Assembly: GCA_965229935.1 (NCBI GenBank)
Contig: CBDDKB010000002.1
Span: 372,001 to 436,000, forward strand
DNA: 64,000 nucleotides
From: SPJN01 sp965229935
Lineage (GTDB): Bacteria; Pseudomonadota; Alphaproteobacteria; SPJN01
Reading direction: 5' to 3'
A program made the translations under genes and the position numbers. Positions 43,949-52,908 of the stretch are shown here, piece by piece; position 1 is the stretch's first letter, and each line of letters opens with the position of its first letter. The notes below the pieces were generated by a model. The model worked only from the letters and a program-made list of their open reading frames with translations. It did no database searches and had not been told where the DNA came from.

Positions 43949-44237
43949 GGCCTGATCATCGGCCTTTGCCGCCAAAAACCCCGAAAAAACCAGCTTGATT
44001 CGTGACTTATCCATGACAGTGGGCATATTAAGCCTGTGCGCTGTCGCGTGCGCCTTTGCTAACATGTTGAAAAACTGCACTTTTTAAAATAGTTGTGCTT
44101 ACCCCATTGCAGGCCCCAAGGACTGGTGTACGCTATCAATGCTTGTGTAAAGCGTTGGGCCATATACCAGATATTGGGGTGCCTTCCGGGGCCGGGATAC
44201 TGGTAGACAGCCACCATATCTGAGGGGAGCGCACCAA

Positions 44238-44741
44238 ATGCCCACTGTTTCGGGACAGACCATCAATCCAAGTGCCGCCGACCCGCTTGATCTTGTTGAA
44301 GCTATTGTAGAATCCCATGAGTGGCCGTTTGACCGCTCAGACGGGGAGCTTGTGGTTTCGGTCAGCGGCAATTGGTGTGATTATCATCTCTGCTTCAGTG
44401 CATTGACGGATATTAATGCGCTGCATGTGACCTGTGCCCCTGACCTGCGCGTAGCCAAAAACCGCTATGGCGAGATTTATGAGCTGTTGGGCCTGATGAA
44501 TGAAAAGCTGATTCTGGGCCATTTCGACCTGTGGTCAGAAGATGGTGTGCCCCTGTTCCGGTTAAGCCAGTTTATGCCCAATCATTCTGAACGCTGCCTA
44601 TTGGTGGCCGAACATTTGATCGAGATCGCCTTGACCGAATGCGAACGGTTCTATCCGGCGCTGCAATTCCTGTTGTGGGGTGGGATGACGCCTTCTGATG
44701 CGCTGGATGGGGCGTTGCTGGAAACCCAGGGGACTGCCTGA
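44238..44741 (+). CDS. YbjN domain protein
   Basis: This 167-residue protein resembles the YbjN group, which has a type III secretion chaperone-like fold: NWCDYHLCFSALTDINALHV, YGEIYELLGLMNEKLILGHF and FYPALQFLLWGG. Members are linked to stress and motility control but lack a defined activity. It precedes proC by about 105 bases, a common alphaproteobacterial neighbourhood. GAGGGGAG lies about 9 bases before the ATG. Confidence 0.8.
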   Translation: MPTVSGQTINPSAADPLDLVEAIVESHEWPFDRSDGELVVSVSGNWCDYHLCFSALTDINALHVTCAPDLRVAKNRYGEIYELLGLMNEKLILGHFDLWSEDGVPLFRLSQFMPNHSERCLLVAEHLIEIALTECERFYPALQFLLWGGMTPSDALDGALLETQGTA

Positions 44742-44846
44742 TTTTCCGCCATTGGCGGCTTTTGGGCCGCAGAAGTTTCACAAGACAATCCTGAATTGTC
44801 CTGCTAAATCAGTCTCATCACACTTTATTGTTGGGGCTGGACGGTG

Positions 44847-45716
44847 ATGGCACAGGACACAAAGCAGACAGGCGGGCGTAAAAAGGCCCCTGCCTTGGCG
44901 TTGATCGGCGCGGGCCGTATGGGTGGCGCGATGATGCGCGGCTGGCTTGGCTCCGGCCTGGTGCGCCCCACCAAAGCGCATATTTTTGAACCGACACCGC
45001 AGGATGATCTGACCGCGCTCGGGGCGGATTATAATCTGAAGCTGAACCCTACGCTCGATAAAGTCGCGAAAAAGGGCGTCGATATTGCCGTTCTTGCGGT
45101 CAAGCCACAGGTCATGGCGCAGGTGCTGCCGACCTATCAGCCCCTATGGGATGATGAAGATAATCTACCCCTAACAATCTCAATCGCGGCGGGGGTCTCT
45201 CTCAAGACATTGGGCGCGCTTTTGCCTGAGGGGACGCCGATCATTCGCGCCATGCCCAACACGCCTGCTGCCATCGGCCAAGGGGTCACGGCGCTGATCG
45301 GGAATGATCATGTTGGCGAGGCAGCCTATGAATTGGCTGAGGCTTTGTTGGAAGCTGTGGGCAGTGTTGTCAGGCTTGATAGTGAAAGCCAGATGGATGC
45401 GGTGACGGCTGTATCAGGATCAGGCCCGGCCTATCTGTTCCATATGGCGGAATGTTTGACCGCTGCTGGGGTCCGTGCCGGTCTGCCTGAACAGATGGCG
45501 GCCCAACTTGCCAGCGGCACGATTGTGGGGGCCGCAAATCTGCTTGATCAATCAGATGATGATCCTGCGGCGCTGCGCCAAATGGTGACCAGTCCCAACG
45601 GGACAACTGCTGCGGCGCTTGATGTGCTGATGGGCGAAAAGGGCCTGCGCGATTTGATGAGCAGGGCGGTCGCGGCTGCGGCTGAGCGGTCCAAAGAACT
45701 GGACCAAAAAGGCTAA
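44847..45716 (+). CDS. proC: Pyrroline-5-carboxylate reductase
   Basis: This 289-residue enzyme catalyses the last step of proline synthesis. It has the Rossmann motif LIGAGRMGGAMMRGW (~19-33), VLAVKPQVMAQVL, RAMPNTPAAIGQG and the P5CR signature with SGSGPAYLFHMAE and SPNGTTAAALDVL. A GTG one codon upstream (44844) is an alternative start. The N-terminal extension of about 17 residues before the Rossmann strand is slightly longer than usual. Confidence 0.95.
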   Translation: MAQDTKQTGGRKKAPALALIGAGRMGGAMMRGWLGSGLVRPTKAHIFEPTPQDDLTALGADYNLKLNPTLDKVAKKGVDIAVLAVKPQVMAQVLPTYQPLWDDEDNLPLTISIAAGVSLKTLGALLPEGTPIIRAMPNTPAAIGQGVTALIGNDHVGEAAYELAEALLEAVGSVVRLDSESQMDAVTAVSGSGPAYLFHMAECLTAAGVRAGLPEQMAAQLASGTIVGAANLLDQSDDDPAALRQMVTSPNGTTAAALDVLMGEKGLRDLMSRAVAAAAERSKELDQKG

Positions 45717-45861
45717 ATTTTCAGTATCTTACCGCAAAAAATGCTGCACCTGCGAAATAAGCTGGTGCGACAAGATGAATTGCGCTTATACTCCTGACAC
45801 TCGCAAAAAAATGAGCGCCCCAAAACTAAGAAGGGGCCGTAACCGGTTAGGAGATGCCCCA

Positions 45862-46515
45862 ATGTCCGATAAGAAAACTGCACTGCAAGATGCCGCCAAA
45901 TCCTTGATTGCGCGCAAAGGCTGGGTCCGCTCAACCGTTCCTGAAATCGCGACAGAGGCAGGCATATCAATTGTCGATGCATTGCGCATCGCGCCGAACA
46001 AGGCGGTGCTGGTTGCAGGCACGTTGGATGAGGTTGATGCCCGCCTTGGTGCCGATCCTGATCGTGCGCAGGCCGGATCAGACATGCGCGACGCGATTTT
46101 TGCCGCCATCATGGCCTATGTCGATCAATTGCAGTCCGAGCGTGAGTATTTTGCAGCGGTGGTGCAGGGGTTGCGGTTTGATCCCATCGGCTCTGCCATT
46201 ATTGCTGCCCGGTTTGAACAATCGCTTGATGCGATTTTGGATCATGCCGGTCTGTCGGCCAATCTGGTTGCAGGCTTTGCCCGCCGCCGCGCGGTTGGCG
46301 TCTTGATGCTGGAAGTGTTGCGCGTCTGGGCCGATGATGACAGCGAAGACCTGTCCGGCACCATGGCTGCACTGAATAACCGTCTGACCCAAATCGAAGG
46401 GTTGATCCAGTCGGCGCTGGGTGCTGCCCTAACTGTTGCTGCCAAGGTGCAGGAAATTCGTGGCGGCGCCGGTGCTGATGCCGGTGGTGCAGCAGCGGCT
46501 GATCAGGATGGCTGA
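45862..46515 (+). CDS. TetR-like helical protein
   Basis: This 217-residue protein has a TetR-type N-terminal domain (LQDAAKSLIARKGWVRSTVP, then EIATEAGISIVDALRIAPN as HTH) and a helical C-terminal domain. The C-terminus is a low-complexity Gly/Ala-rich tail (RGGAGADAGGAAAADQDG). The HTH lacks the usual Tyr-x-His/Tyr ending, so it may be a COQ9-like or otherwise non-DNA-binding member. AGGAG lies 9 bases before the ATG at 45862. The next gene starts after two bases, so the pair is co-expressed. Confidence 0.7.
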   Translation: MSDKKTALQDAAKSLIARKGWVRSTVPEIATEAGISIVDALRIAPNKAVLVAGTLDEVDARLGADPDRAQAGSDMRDAIFAAIMAYVDQLQSEREYFAAVVQGLRFDPIGSAIIAARFEQSLDAILDHAGLSANLVAGFARRRAVGVLMLEVLRVWADDDSEDLSGTMAALNNRLTQIEGLIQSALGAALTVAAKVQEIRGGAGADAGGAAAADQDG

Positions 46516-46517
46516 TC

Positions 46518-47018
46518 ATGGCAAAGGATCCGTCTGAAGGAACCGTACAGGTTCAGGAATTCCCGTTTGGTCATTTAGGATCGGTGCGCCTGATCAATGA
46601 TTTGAAGACCGAGGCGGAAAAGGTCGAGAATGTCGATCTGACGCCGTTGGTCGAAGAACATCGTAAAAGCGTGTCAGCCTTTAAGAATGCTGCCAAGGCA
46701 ACGAAACAGGACGTCAAGGCGCTGAAACAGGCTGAGCTTGATGCCCTGAAACAGGCTGCCGAAGAATTGCAGGACGCGGCCCATAAGGCGGTTGCCGGAT
46801 TGCGCGCCCACAAGGATGAAAAGCGTGACCAATTGCAGGCCGCCAAGGCCGATGCAGAAGCTGTGCTTGATGGCGTGTTCGATCATTTGCGTGAATTGGC
46901 GGACTATGCCAACGGCAAACGCAAGGAGGCAGCGTCGCTTTTATCAGCCCGTGCCCGCGCCTATGCGGACGAGGTAAAGCGGCTAGGCAAACCAACCGAT
47001 CCTAAGGGCGACGACTAA
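46518..47018 (+). CDS. Phasin-like coiled-coil protein
   Basis: This 166-residue, highly charged, Ala/Lys/Glu-rich helical protein has a long predicted coiled coil (~35-150; for example KATKQDVKALKQAELDALKQ). Such proteins include phasins and their relatives that coat polyhydroxyalkanoate granules, but no pha genes are nearby, so the assignment is weak. It is coupled to the TetR-like gene and overlaps the convergent DksA/TraR gene by four bases. Confidence 0.6.
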   Translation: MAKDPSEGTVQVQEFPFGHLGSVRLINDLKTEAEKVENVDLTPLVEEHRKSVSAFKNAAKATKQDVKALKQAELDALKQAAEELQDAAHKAVAGLRAHKDEKRDQLQAAKADAEAVLDGVFDHLRELADYANGKRKEAASLLSARARAYADEVKRLGKPTDPKGDD

Positions 47019-47359
47019 CCGTCTTTTCCTGACGCGCAATTCAGACAGGTGGCAACCGCCGGATCATGGCTGAGCCGCGCCGGGGCAATATCATCACCGC
47101 ATAGGGTGCAATAGCCATATTCCCCCTCATCAAGTCTGATCAGGGCGGCATCAATGGCCTTTTGCTCGCCCAAGCGGCGGCGTGCTGTTGCCTCTTCCAT
47201 CGCCTGTTGTTGCATGGCGTCCATGCGTGTTAGTCGCCCATTGCGCGTTTGATCAAGTTCGACTGCAGCACGAGCACCCTTAGATTGGGCAATCGCGTCC
47301 TGCAACGCAGCTTTGCGCGTCAGTAATCGCTGGCGAATCTGATCATCTGAATTGGTCAT
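47015..47359 (-). CDS. TraR/DksA-type zinc-finger protein
   Basis: This 114-residue protein has a helical N-terminus (LLTRKAALQDAIAQ) and a C4 zinc finger, CTLCGD...CLNCAS (C-x2-C-x17-C-x2-C, ~85-109). It is shorter than E. coli DksA and belongs to the alphaproteobacterial DksA/TraR C4 group, which may act in the RNA polymerase secondary channel. The tip motif of DksA (paired Asp) is not clearly present, so ppGpp co-regulation is uncertain. Confidence 0.85.
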   Translation of the reverse strand: MTNSDDQIRQRLLTRKAALQDAIAQSKGARAAVELDQTRNGRLTRMDAMQQQAMEEATARRRLGEQKAIDAALIRLDEGEYGYCTLCGDDIAPARLSHDPAVATCLNCASGKDG

Positions 47360-47561
47360 AGGGGTTTATATCACCCGGCAGCAGGCAATGCCCGAAAAAG
47401 TGCGACCGCCCGTCGCGGTAAAGTGGGGTGCTATTCCATGGGGGTGCGCCCGGATGTGTCCTTGTTCACGCAAATATATCAGCCATATAGATAAGGGTAT
47501 GAGAGAGGCAGGCAGCACAGCCCGCCAACACAGAAATTGCGTTTAAGGAAAGGAATGCGTT

Positions 47562-47891
47562 GTGGCTTATAGGTTGCAGTCTATCGTTGCATTTGCCGGA
47601 CTGGTTTTGACTGCGGTGGGCCTGTCATCAGGAACCATTGCGGCCTATGACGCGTTCTTTTTCGCCTCTGCCATTTTGACCTTGTTGGTGGTGCGTGAAT
47701 TTATGGCCCGTTCCAACATGAAGCTGCGCGCTGCTGTGGAGGATATTATGGGCGCGATCAGTTCAGGTACCGCCCGCCGCCAGGTCGCTGCATTTGTCGT
47801 GCTGGCAGTTTTCAGCCTTGGCCTGATGGCATCAGGTGTGCTGATGGGGCTTGAGCCTGTGACCCAAACAATGGCTGTCGCAGCACATTAA
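47562..47891 (+). CDS. Small membrane protein of unknown function
   Basis: This 109-residue protein starts with GTG (AAGGAA and AGGAA lie 8-13 bases upstream). Three hydrophobic helices are visible at about 9-28, 29-45 and 75-95 (QVAAFVVLAVFSLGLMASGV). I do not recognise the family. It is followed by an intrinsic terminator and appears monocistronic. Confidence 0.65.
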   Translation: MAYRLQSIVAFAGLVLTAVGLSSGTIAAYDAFFFASAILTLLVVREFMARSNMKLRAAVEDIMGAISSGTARRQVAAFVVLAVFSLGLMASGVLMGLEPVTQTMAVAAH

Positions 47892-47925
47892 ATAATCGGG
47901 AATAAACCGATCCCTACAAAAAAGT

Positions 47926-47957
47926 GGCCCGGCTGCGTTTTGCGACCGGGCCTTTTT
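47926..47957 (+). terminator. Intrinsic terminator of the small membrane-protein gene
   Basis: GGCCCGG (47926-47932) pairs with CCGGGCC (47946-47952) with an imperfect inner stem, followed by TTTTT. It lies near the convergent SDR gene end and has A-runs on the left side, so it may serve both. Confidence 0.85.
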
Positions 47958-47977
47958 CTTTGTTGATGATCACCAGA

Positions 47978-48745
47978 TCAAAAGATGGAATAGCCGCCAT
48001 CAATGACGAAGGTATCGCCTGTGTGGAAGCTTGATGCGTCGGAGGCAAGATAGACCGCAATGCCTGCAAAATCTTCCGGCTCCCCCCAGCGGCGGATTGG
48101 GACGCGGGAAATCACCTTGTCATTAAACTTGTCGGAATTTTGTGACCCCGCCGTCATGTCCGTTGCGATCCAGCCCGGTGCAATCGTGTTGGCGCGAATG
48201 CCCCAACGGGCATGTTCAACAGAAATCGCCCGGATCATTGAGGCGACGGCCCCTTTTGAGGCACCGTAATGTTCGTTAAAGCCTGCCCCTTCAAGGGCGG
48301 CAAGGCTTGCCACCGCGACGAGTGACCCGCCGCCGGGCCGTTCGGTCATATGGCGGCAGGCGGCGCGCATGGTGAAGAACACACCATCCACATTGACCGC
48401 CATCACCTTGCGATAGGCGTCTGTTTCAAGCTTGGTGAATTGATTGGCGCCATAGCCGATCCCGGCATTGGCAAAAACAGAATCAATTTGGCCGAATGTT
48501 TCAATGTCTTGTGCAAAGGCATCATCGACCGCCGCCTCGTTCGACACATCAACCTTCTGCGCGCTGGCCTTAATGCCCTTTGCCTGCAGGGTGGCAAGGG
48601 CGGCCTTGTTCTTATCTTCATTGGTGCCCCAAATTGAGATGTTGGCGCCCGCATCGGCAAGCGCGGTGGCAAAGGCAAGGCCGATGCCGCCATTGCCGCC
48701 GGTGATCAGGGCTGTTTTGCCTGTCAGGTCAAAAAGTTTGCTCAT
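47978..48745 (-). CDS. Short-chain dehydrogenase/reductase
   Basis: This 255-residue classical SDR has TGGNGGIGLAFA (cofactor motif, ~14-25), NAGIGYG, the catalytic Ser in VAVASLAAL and YGASKGAVASM (Tyr/Lys), and ends with SSFHTGDTFVIDGGYSIF. The residue after beta-2 (IWGTNEDKN) fits NADP or NAD. Substrate unknown. ATG 48745 has GGAG 9 bases upstream; the longer frame overlaps the kinase gene. It lies 46 bases downstream of the kinase and may be part of its operon. Confidence 0.88.
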   Translation of the reverse strand: MSKLFDLTGKTALITGGNGGIGLAFATALADAGANISIWGTNEDKNKAALATLQAKGIKASAQKVDVSNEAAVDDAFAQDIETFGQIDSVFANAGIGYGANQFTKLETDAYRKVMAVNVDGVFFTMRAACRHMTERPGGGSLVAVASLAALEGAGFNEHYGASKGAVASMIRAISVEHARWGIRANTIAPGWIATDMTAGSQNSDKFNDKVISRVPIRRWGEPEDFAGIAVYLASDASSFHTGDTFVIDGGYSIF

Positions 48746-48791
48746 CAAAAAGCTCCTTCGTGTTGGATTGAAAAACGGTGTGATTGCTGTG

Positions 48792-50360
48792 TTAGCTTGA
48801 GTGTGCGATGCCATCCGTTTCGTCAACAGGCAAACGGATCGTGGCGCGTAGGCCGCCCAGTGAGGAGCGGTTCAATATCAAGTCGCCACCATGGGCGCGG
48901 GCCATGTCGCGGGCAATGGCAAGCCCAAGGCCTGACCCAAGATTGTCACTGTCCTGATTGCGGCTTTCGTCCAGGCGGCTAAAGGGTTTCAGCGCCTCGT
49001 CATACTTGTCCTCAGGGATGCCGGGACCATTGTCATCGACGATAATCTCTAGATGCCTGCCATTGCGGGCCAGCGTAACTGCAACCGTGTCGCCGTAACG
49101 GCAGCCATTATTGATTAGATTTTCGACCGCACGGCGCATATGGATCGGGCGGACATGCACCTCCAACCCCTGTGTGTCAGGCGCAATCGTCAGGGCAACA
49201 GGCTTGCCCATCGTGTCAAAGCGGCTGACCAGATCGGTTAGAAGCGCGCTTAGGTCCGTTGGTTCCGTACTTGTGTCTGCCTGTCCCTTAGCGAATTCCA
49301 GATAGGCGTGCAACATCGCCTCCATATCCTGAAGGTCCGCCCGCATGTGATTGATCGCGTCTGATGGCGGCAACATGGCAAGTTCAAGCCGCAGGCGCGT
49401 CAACGGGGTTTTCAAGTCATGGCTGATCCCGGCCAGCATATCAGTGCGTTGATTGATTTGCCGTTCAATGCGCTGCTTCATACGGATGAAGGCGCGGGCA
49501 GCGGTGCGCACTTCTGTGGCGCCACTTGGTTTAAAGCCAACTGGATCAAGCCCGCGCCCGAACTGATTGGCAGCATCAGCCAGTTGCGCAATCGGGCGAA
49601 TTTGATTGCGCAGAAACAGGATAGCAACCACGGTCAGCAAGATGGTCAGACCCATCATCCATAACAGCAGGATTTGCGCGGTTGGTGTGCTGATCCGCTT
49701 GATCGGCACAAGAAACCGCAACACGGTCCCGGTGCCGGGGTCTGACAGATCATCAGGCAGCATGATTCTTATGTCGGCCTGTTCAGGGAATGCGTAAAGA
49801 TCGACCCATAGCGGATAGGACAGACGCTTTCTTAATTCATGGCCGATAATGCGGTGATGGGCATCAAACCGCGCCAATGGCGCACCATTCATTTCAGGTA
49901 ATGTCGCATCATAGGTGATGGTCAGGATCAGTCCGAAATTTGCGGCAGAGAAATCTGTGACAAGGGCACGGTTTGCCTCTGTCATGCCGTCGGCAGTGCG
50001 CTGATTGTAAAGGTCAATGACGGCAGAGATATCACCTGCCACCAAATTGCCAAGCCGTGAGGTCACCGTATCCCAATGACGATCATAAAAGATAAAGGCG
50101 ATGGCCCCCTGCAATAGAATGACAGGAATGACAAAGATCAGCAGCGCGCGGGGCAACAGGCCGCGCGGGGTGAATTGCTTCATCAGTTTGGCGATGTTGC
50201 TGCCAAACTCATTCAGGTTGCGCCAGTTCAGGGGCGGGTTGGGCGCGCCAAGCCCGCGCTGCTGTTCTTGGGACAGGGGCGAATGGGGCGCAGTGAATCC
50301 ATCCATCGCCTTTTGATCCGCAGCGGGTTGGGGCCTATGTTTATTGCCTGATGCCATCAA
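48792..50360 (-). CDS. Sensor histidine kinase (EnvZ type)
   Basis: This 522-residue inner-membrane kinase has a first helix (~68-92), a periplasmic sensor domain, a second helix (~230-250), a HAMP region (LRNQIRPIAQLADAANQFGRG), the H-box AGISHDLKTPLTRLRLEL with the phosphorylated His, and ATPase boxes NLINNGCRYG (N), DDNGPGIPED (G1) and GSGLGLAIARDMA (G2). It resembles EnvZ in domain order. Its start overlaps the response-regulator stop by four bases. The long 60-residue cytoplasmic N-terminus is unusual. Confidence 0.93.
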   Translation of the reverse strand: MMASGNKHRPQPAADQKAMDGFTAPHSPLSQEQQRGLGAPNPPLNWRNLNEFGSNIAKLMKQFTPRGLLPRALLIFVIPVILLQGAIAFIFYDRHWDTVTSRLGNLVAGDISAVIDLYNQRTADGMTEANRALVTDFSAANFGLILTITYDATLPEMNGAPLARFDAHHRIIGHELRKRLSYPLWVDLYAFPEQADIRIMLPDDLSDPGTGTVLRFLVPIKRISTPTAQILLLWMMGLTILLTVVAILFLRNQIRPIAQLADAANQFGRGLDPVGFKPSGATEVRTAARAFIRMKQRIERQINQRTDMLAGISHDLKTPLTRLRLELAMLPPSDAINHMRADLQDMEAMLHAYLEFAKGQADTSTEPTDLSALLTDLVSRFDTMGKPVALTIAPDTQGLEVHVRPIHMRRAVENLINNGCRYGDTVAVTLARNGRHLEIIVDDNGPGIPEDKYDEALKPFSRLDESRNQDSDNLGSGLGLAIARDMARAHGGDLILNRSSLGGLRATIRLPVDETDGIAHSS

Positions 50361-51118
50361 TCTGCCCTGTCTGTTTCAGGCTCATCAGGCAGCAGGGCAT
50401 AGCCTAACCCGCGAATGGTTTTCAGATATTGCGGGTCGCGTGTGTTGGGTTCGATTTTACGGCGCAGGCGGGTGATCTGCACATCAACAGATCTGTCCTG
50501 CCCGGTGCCCAACTGGGCGGCAAGTTCGCTGCGCGGGATGGGCAGGGGGGCACGCGCCACCAACATGCTCAACAAATTGGCTTCGCTTTCGGTCAGCTTG
50601 ACAGGCTTGTCCTGTTTGGTCAGACGCTGACGGGCAGGGTCATACTGGCATTGGCCCAAACTGATCGGGCCTATCTTCTTGTCGCTAATGGTTGCGCCTG
50701 CGCCGGTATTTGAGGTGGCTTCATTCATACTGGTGGCGCGGCGCAGGATCGCGCGAATGCGCAATGTCAGCTCTTCAGGTTCAAACGGCTTGTTCAGATA
50801 ATCATCAACGCCTGTATTTAGGCCTGCGATGCGGTCCGCAGCCTCGCCCATGGCGGTCAGCATCAGAATGGGAATTTGATTGCCCGCCTTGCGTAGTCGC
50901 GTTGCGTAATCGCGGCCATTTTCCCCCGGCATCATCACATCCAAAACGATCAGGTCGAAGGCAAGGCTTTGTTGCAGGCGGTCAGCTTCTTGTGTGTCAG
51001 CGGCGGTCGAGACGCGAAACTGCGCGCCAGACAAAAACCGTTTGAGCAAATCGCGCAACCGTTGGTCATCATCAACCACAAGAATATGGTGCGGGTCTGT
51101 TGCCGTCTGGTTTGTCAT
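50357..51118 (-). CDS. OmpR-family response regulator
   Basis: This 253-residue regulator has a receiver domain (HILVVDDDQRLRDLL with the acidic pair; phospho-acceptor Asp in LIVLDVMMPGENG; Lys in NKPFEPEEL) and a C-terminal winged helix (LTESEANLLSMLVARAPLPI...VDVQITRLRRKIEP...TIRGLGYALL). I chose ATG 51118, directly before the domain; a longer frame adds an odd 65-residue extension that runs into the MarR gene. It pairs with the downstream kinase and lies 40 bases after marR. Confidence 0.93.
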   Translation of the reverse strand: MTNQTATDPHHILVVDDDQRLRDLLKRFLSGAQFRVSTAADTQEADRLQQSLAFDLIVLDVMMPGENGRDYATRLRKAGNQIPILMLTAMGEAADRIAGLNTGVDDYLNKPFEPEELTLRIRAILRRATSMNEATSNTGAGATISDKKIGPISLGQCQYDPARQRLTKQDKPVKLTESEANLLSMLVARAPLPIPRSELAAQLGTGQDRSVDVQITRLRRKIEPNTRDPQYLKTIRGLGYALLPDEPETDRAD

Positions 51119-51158
51119 GTCTGCCCGTCCGGTTTGCGCAAGGTCGTGGCAGGTCACC

Positions 51159-51728
51159 CTACCATTGTGAGAATGCTGCCAGTATGCGCGCCCGGTCATC
51201 TTCGTCAATAAGGCCCAGCAGAACTTGTCGGAATCCGGCGACCGCTTCGGGGCCTGCTTCGCGATAGGCGCGGGCCATCCGGTCGCGTTGGGGGGCGGAT
51301 AGGGCGCGTTCAAAAGCCTCGCCCTTGTCGGTCAGGTAAAGCAGCCTTTGGCGGCGATCAACTGTGCCTTCCTTTTGTTCGATATAGCCGTCATCCACCA
51401 ATTGCTTCAACACGCGGCTAAGGCTTTGTTTGGTGATGCGCAGAATGTTCAACAGGTCCGCGACCGTCATGCCCGGATTGCGCCCGACAAAATGAATGGC
51501 CCGGTGATGGGCACGGCCCAACCCTTCTGCTGCCAAAATCTCATCAGGGTCAGAGATAAAGTCGCGATAGGCATAGAACAAAAGCTCTATCCCCTGGCGT
51601 AATTCTTCTTCGCGCAGGAATAGAAGCGGACTGCCCGCCGCTGTGGGGCCCGCGAGGGGACGGGCAGGCGACTGCCCGTCATCTTTTGCCCCGAAACCCT
51701 GTGTTGCTTGCTTTTTTATGTCAGCCAT
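51159..51728 (-). CDS. MarR family transcriptional regulator
   Basis: This 189-residue regulator has a winged HTH: NPGMTVADLLNILRITKQSL as the recognition region and DDGYIEQKEGTVDRRQRLLY as the wing (the D-x-R-D/R-R pattern). The N-terminus has a ~30-residue extension before the first helix. It is divergent to ilvE and probably the first gene of marR-ompR-envZ. A 20-bp palindrome at 51733-51752 touches its start. No Shine-Dalgarno is seen; a TTGCAT/TATTAT promoter with 18-base spacing would start transcription about at the ATG. Confidence 0.9.
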   Translation of the reverse strand: MADIKKQATQGFGAKDDGQSPARPLAGPTAAGSPLLFLREEELRQGIELLFYAYRDFISDPDEILAAEGLGRAHHRAIHFVGRNPGMTVADLLNILRITKQSLSRVLKQLVDDGYIEQKEGTVDRRQRLLYLTDKGEAFERALSAPQRDRMARAYREAGPEAVAGFRQVLLGLIDEDDRARILAAFSQW

Positions 51729-51732
51729 GTTG

Positions 51733-51752
51733 ACATAATAAGCTTATAATGT
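51733..51752. promoter_or_regulatory. MarR-type operator at the marR promoter
   Basis: ACAT-A-ATAAGCTTAT-A-ATGT is a 20-bp palindrome broken only by one A/A pair. It begins 5 bases upstream of the MarR ATG (51728) and covers the likely -10 region. Size and AT-rich form are typical for MarR dimers, so autoregulation is likely. Confidence 0.65.
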
Positions 51753-51803
51753 TACCTGATGCAAGAGATTTGAGACATAATCGAAAAGAAAAACCTCATA
51801 AGG

Positions 51804-51824
51804 CCCGGAAAAACCGGGTTTTTT
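51804..51824 (+). terminator. Terminator-like hairpin in the ilvE leader
   Basis: CCCGG (51804-51808) pairs with CCGGG (51814-51818) around AAAAA and is followed by TTTTTT. The five-base stem is weak, but it lies 40 bases before the ilvE start and after no complete gene on this strand, so it may act as an attenuator. Confidence 0.45.
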
Positions 51825-51863
51825 GCGCTTATTGACCCTTTTAGACTTTTGGGACCTAGTACC

Positions 51864-52748
51864 ATGACCACGGCAAGCTTTGACGATCGTGACGGCAAGA
51901 TCTGGATGAACGGCGAGATGATCGACTGGCGTGACGCGCGGGTGCATGTTTTGACCCATGCCATGCATTATGCCTCGTCCGTGTTTGAAGGGGCCCGCGC
52001 CTATGAGGGGGAGATTTTCAAGCTGCAAGAACATACTGAGCGTTTGTTCCGTTCTGCCGAACTGCTCGATATGGACATTCCCTATACGATTGAGGAGGTC
52101 AATCAGGCCCAGATCGACGCCGTGCGCGTCAATGGCCTGACAGACGCCTATTTGCGCCCGGTTGTTTGGCGCGGCTCTGAAATGATGGGCGTGTCGGCGC
52201 AGACTACCAAGATCAATGTCGCCGTCGCCACATGGGCTTGGCCGAGCTATTTCTCGCCTGAGGAGCGTTTGCAGGGCATCCGCATGGAAATGTCGGATTG
52301 GAAACGTCCGTCGCCTGAGACCATTCCGTGCGAGGCAAAGGCCGCGGGGCTTTATATGATTTGCACCCTGTCCAAGCATAAGGCGGAAAAGAATGGCTAT
52401 GCCGATTCCCTGATGCTGGACTATCGCGGCTATGTGGCTGAGGCAACCGGGGCAAACGTCTTCTTTGAAAAGGACGGCAAGCTGCACACGCCGATCCCTG
52501 ATTGCATTTTGGACGGGATTACCCGCCAGACCGTCATTGGTCTTGCCAAGGCGCGCGGGATTGAGGTGATTGAGCGGCGCATCCTGCCCGAAGAAATGGC
52601 AGGCTTTGACCAGTGCTTTATCACTGGCACTGCCGCAGAGGTGACGCCCGTGTCTGAAATTGGGCCTTATAGCTTTACCGTTGGTGACATCACTCAGTCG
52701 CTAATGACTGATTATGATCAGCTGGTGCGCCGTCAGCTCGCCGCCTGA
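51864..52748 (+). CDS. ilvE: Branched-chain amino acid aminotransferase
   Basis: This 294-residue class IV PLP aminotransferase interconverts branched-chain amino acids and their 2-oxo acids. It has VLTHAMHYASSVFEGARAYE (~30-49), the PLP Lys in CEAKAAGLYM (~157), YVAEATGANVFF and CILDGITRQTVI. The start at ATG 51864 gives MTTASFDDRDGKIWMNGE. A terminator follows. Confidence 0.95.
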   Translation: MTTASFDDRDGKIWMNGEMIDWRDARVHVLTHAMHYASSVFEGARAYEGEIFKLQEHTERLFRSAELLDMDIPYTIEEVNQAQIDAVRVNGLTDAYLRPVVWRGSEMMGVSAQTTKINVAVATWAWPSYFSPEERLQGIRMEMSDWKRPSPETIPCEAKAAGLYMICTLSKHKAEKNGYADSLMLDYRGYVAEATGANVFFEKDGKLHTPIPDCILDGITRQTVIGLAKARGIEVIERRILPEEMAGFDQCFITGTAAEVTPVSEIGPYSFTVGDITQSLMTDYDQLVRRQLAA

Positions 52749-52776
52749 TCTTTCCTGATCGCCTGAAGTTTTGAAG

Positions 52777-52808
52777 CCGGTTGTCCTGATCAGGGCAGCC
52801 GGTTTTCT
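52777..52808 (+). terminator. Intrinsic terminator of ilvE
   Basis: CCGGTTGTCCTGA (52777-52789) pairs with TCAGGGCAGCCGG (52790-52802) with G-T pairs and a minimal loop, followed by TTTTCTT. It isolates the downstream accessory region from ilvE. Confidence 0.85.
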
Positions 52809-52819
52809 TGGCGCTGAGT

Positions 52820-52862
52820 GTTGCAAAATAATATACATATCCTATATAGCAATATATGCAAC
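52820..52862 (+). promoter_or_regulatory. AT-rich probable promoter region with inverted repeat
   Basis: A very AT-rich stretch with several TATAT/ATATAG units is bounded by GTTGCA (52820-52825) and TGCAAC (52857-52862); a further TTGCA occurs at 52874-52878. It is the only likely promoter before the six-gene accessory cluster. I cannot fix the -10 and -35 elements. Confidence 0.5.
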
Positions 52863-52908
52863 AATGTGAGCATGTTGCAGGCAGTTTGAAAATAGGAGGG
52901 AGACTGAC

